Source: Anaerolineae bacterium (lineage in GTDB: Bacteria > Chloroflexota > Anaerolineae > Aggregatilineales > Phototrophicaceae). Taken from it: a DNA stretch of 15,163 nucleotides. A model generated the notes under the pieces. That model searched no databases, was not told the origin of the DNA, and saw only the letters and a list, made by a program, of their open reading frames with translations. The stretch lies in assembly GCA_025454675.1 (NCBI GenBank), contig JALONZ010000007.1, forward strand, positions 1 to 15,163. The letters are read 5' to 3'. Shown piece after piece: positions 14,771 through 15,163 of this stretch (positions within the stretch are counted from its first letter, which is position 1; every line of letters starts with the position of its first letter). Made by a program: the position numbers and the translations under genes.

Positions 14771-15163
14771 TCAGAATGAATCCCATTTCGCATCAAAAAA
14801 AGGATATTCAGATATTTTTAGAATTTCAGTTGGACTATCATCATCCCAACTGGCAGAGACCAATGTGCTTGAAGAATTATCTAAGGATACAAAAACAACG
14901 CCCTTATCCCGAATTTGTATATCCGCGATAAATCCATCAGCCGATAACCATGCACGCGCCTCTGTTTCTTCAAAAACAATCAGGTTTTGGTTATTTTGAA
15001 TGACCAAAAAATCAGATGTTTGGGGGATGGAGAAAAATTGCTCAAAATTGAACGGCATCTCAAAATCGGTTTGTGCTAAGGATTGCGATACAACCCAAAG
15101 TTTTCCTTGTTGCAGTGATTCGGGCGGTGTGACATATGCCAAACGTTCACCATCAGCAGCATG
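14771..15163 (-). CDS. C-terminal part of a beta-propeller-like protein (5' partial)
   Basis: The frame is open to the window edge, so this is the last 130 residues of a longer protein; the TTG at 15142 is internal. The first visible residues, ADGERLAYVTPPES then GKLWVV, match the D-G-x-x-L/I-A-Y/F pattern of PD40/TolB-type propeller blades. Further short beta repeats follow (FLVIQNNQNLIVFEE, ARAWLSADGFIADIQI, GVVFVSLDN). It ends with YPFFDAKWDSF. No enzyme motif is visible in this part. It lies 67 bp upstream of the signalling operon on the same strand. It could be a separate gene or the first member of the same transcript; no terminator hairpin is evident in the gap. Confidence 0.75.
   Translation of the reverse strand, partial: HAADGERLAYVTPPESLQQGKLWVVSQSLAQTDFEMPFNFEQFFSIPQTSDFLVIQNNQNLIVFEETEARAWLSADGFIADIQIRDKGVVFVSLDNSSSTLVSASWDDDSPTEILKISEYPFFDAKWDSF

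Overview
The window most resembles a chromosomal piece of a Chloroflexota bacterium, probably Anaerolineae-like. The basis is the gene mix rather than any marker gene: secreted proteins built from FecR-like, LysM, SH3b and Cys-containing modules, a very large Ser/Thr kinase fused to an ATPase and helical repeats, a UlaG-like metallo-beta-lactamase-fold protein, and many cytosolic sensor kinases. Base composition looks moderate and fairly even, and I see no insertion sequence, phage gene, tRNA, rRNA or CRISPR array. The lineage call is inference.

Positions 1-2769 (+ strand) hold two neighbouring, related exported proteins. The first is cut by the window edge. They share a FecR-like stretch and a C-terminal 'VDCSxF' module but differ in the domain between (LysM in one, SH3b plus an Asn/Asp linker in the other). 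A perfect 28-bp palindrome at 2784-2811 separates them from convergent genes. On the - strand, 3782-2827 is a two-gene unit: a metallo-beta-lactamase-fold protein with an eroded metal site, then a 102-aa conserved-looking protein. An extended -10 promoter precedes it. Upstream, also on the - strand, lies a 1125-aa kinase-ATPase-repeat protein (7228-3851), divergent from a small three-helix membrane protein (7326-7922). The 97-bp gap between these two carries a TATAAT box on each strand.

Positions 7988-9370 (-) encode an RtcB-family RNA ligase with all catalytic residues. Consensus -35 and -10 hexamers lie just upstream and fix its start. A Nudix hydrolase (9620-10081, +) lies divergently across an AT-rich leader.

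From 14703 down to 10090 (-) runs a tightly packed four-gene signalling operon: receiver-kinase fusion, PAS kinase, membrane dCACHE kinase, single-domain receiver. Gaps within it are 2-17 bp, and ribosome binding sites overlap or adjoin the preceding stop codons. No gene in it has a DNA-binding, cyclase or other output domain, so the signal must leave through a partner outside the window or through protein-protein contacts. The dCACHE sensor keeps the amino-group-binding residues of the amino-acid/amine motif but has Gln where the carboxylate-binding Arg should be. Upstream of it is the C-terminal tail of a beta-propeller-like protein, cut by the window end.

The most notable points are the output-less phosphorelay operon with its altered amino-acid/amine-type sensor, the inactive-looking metallo-beta-lactamase-fold protein, the shuffled secreted paralogues, the 28-bp palindrome, and several corrected start codons.
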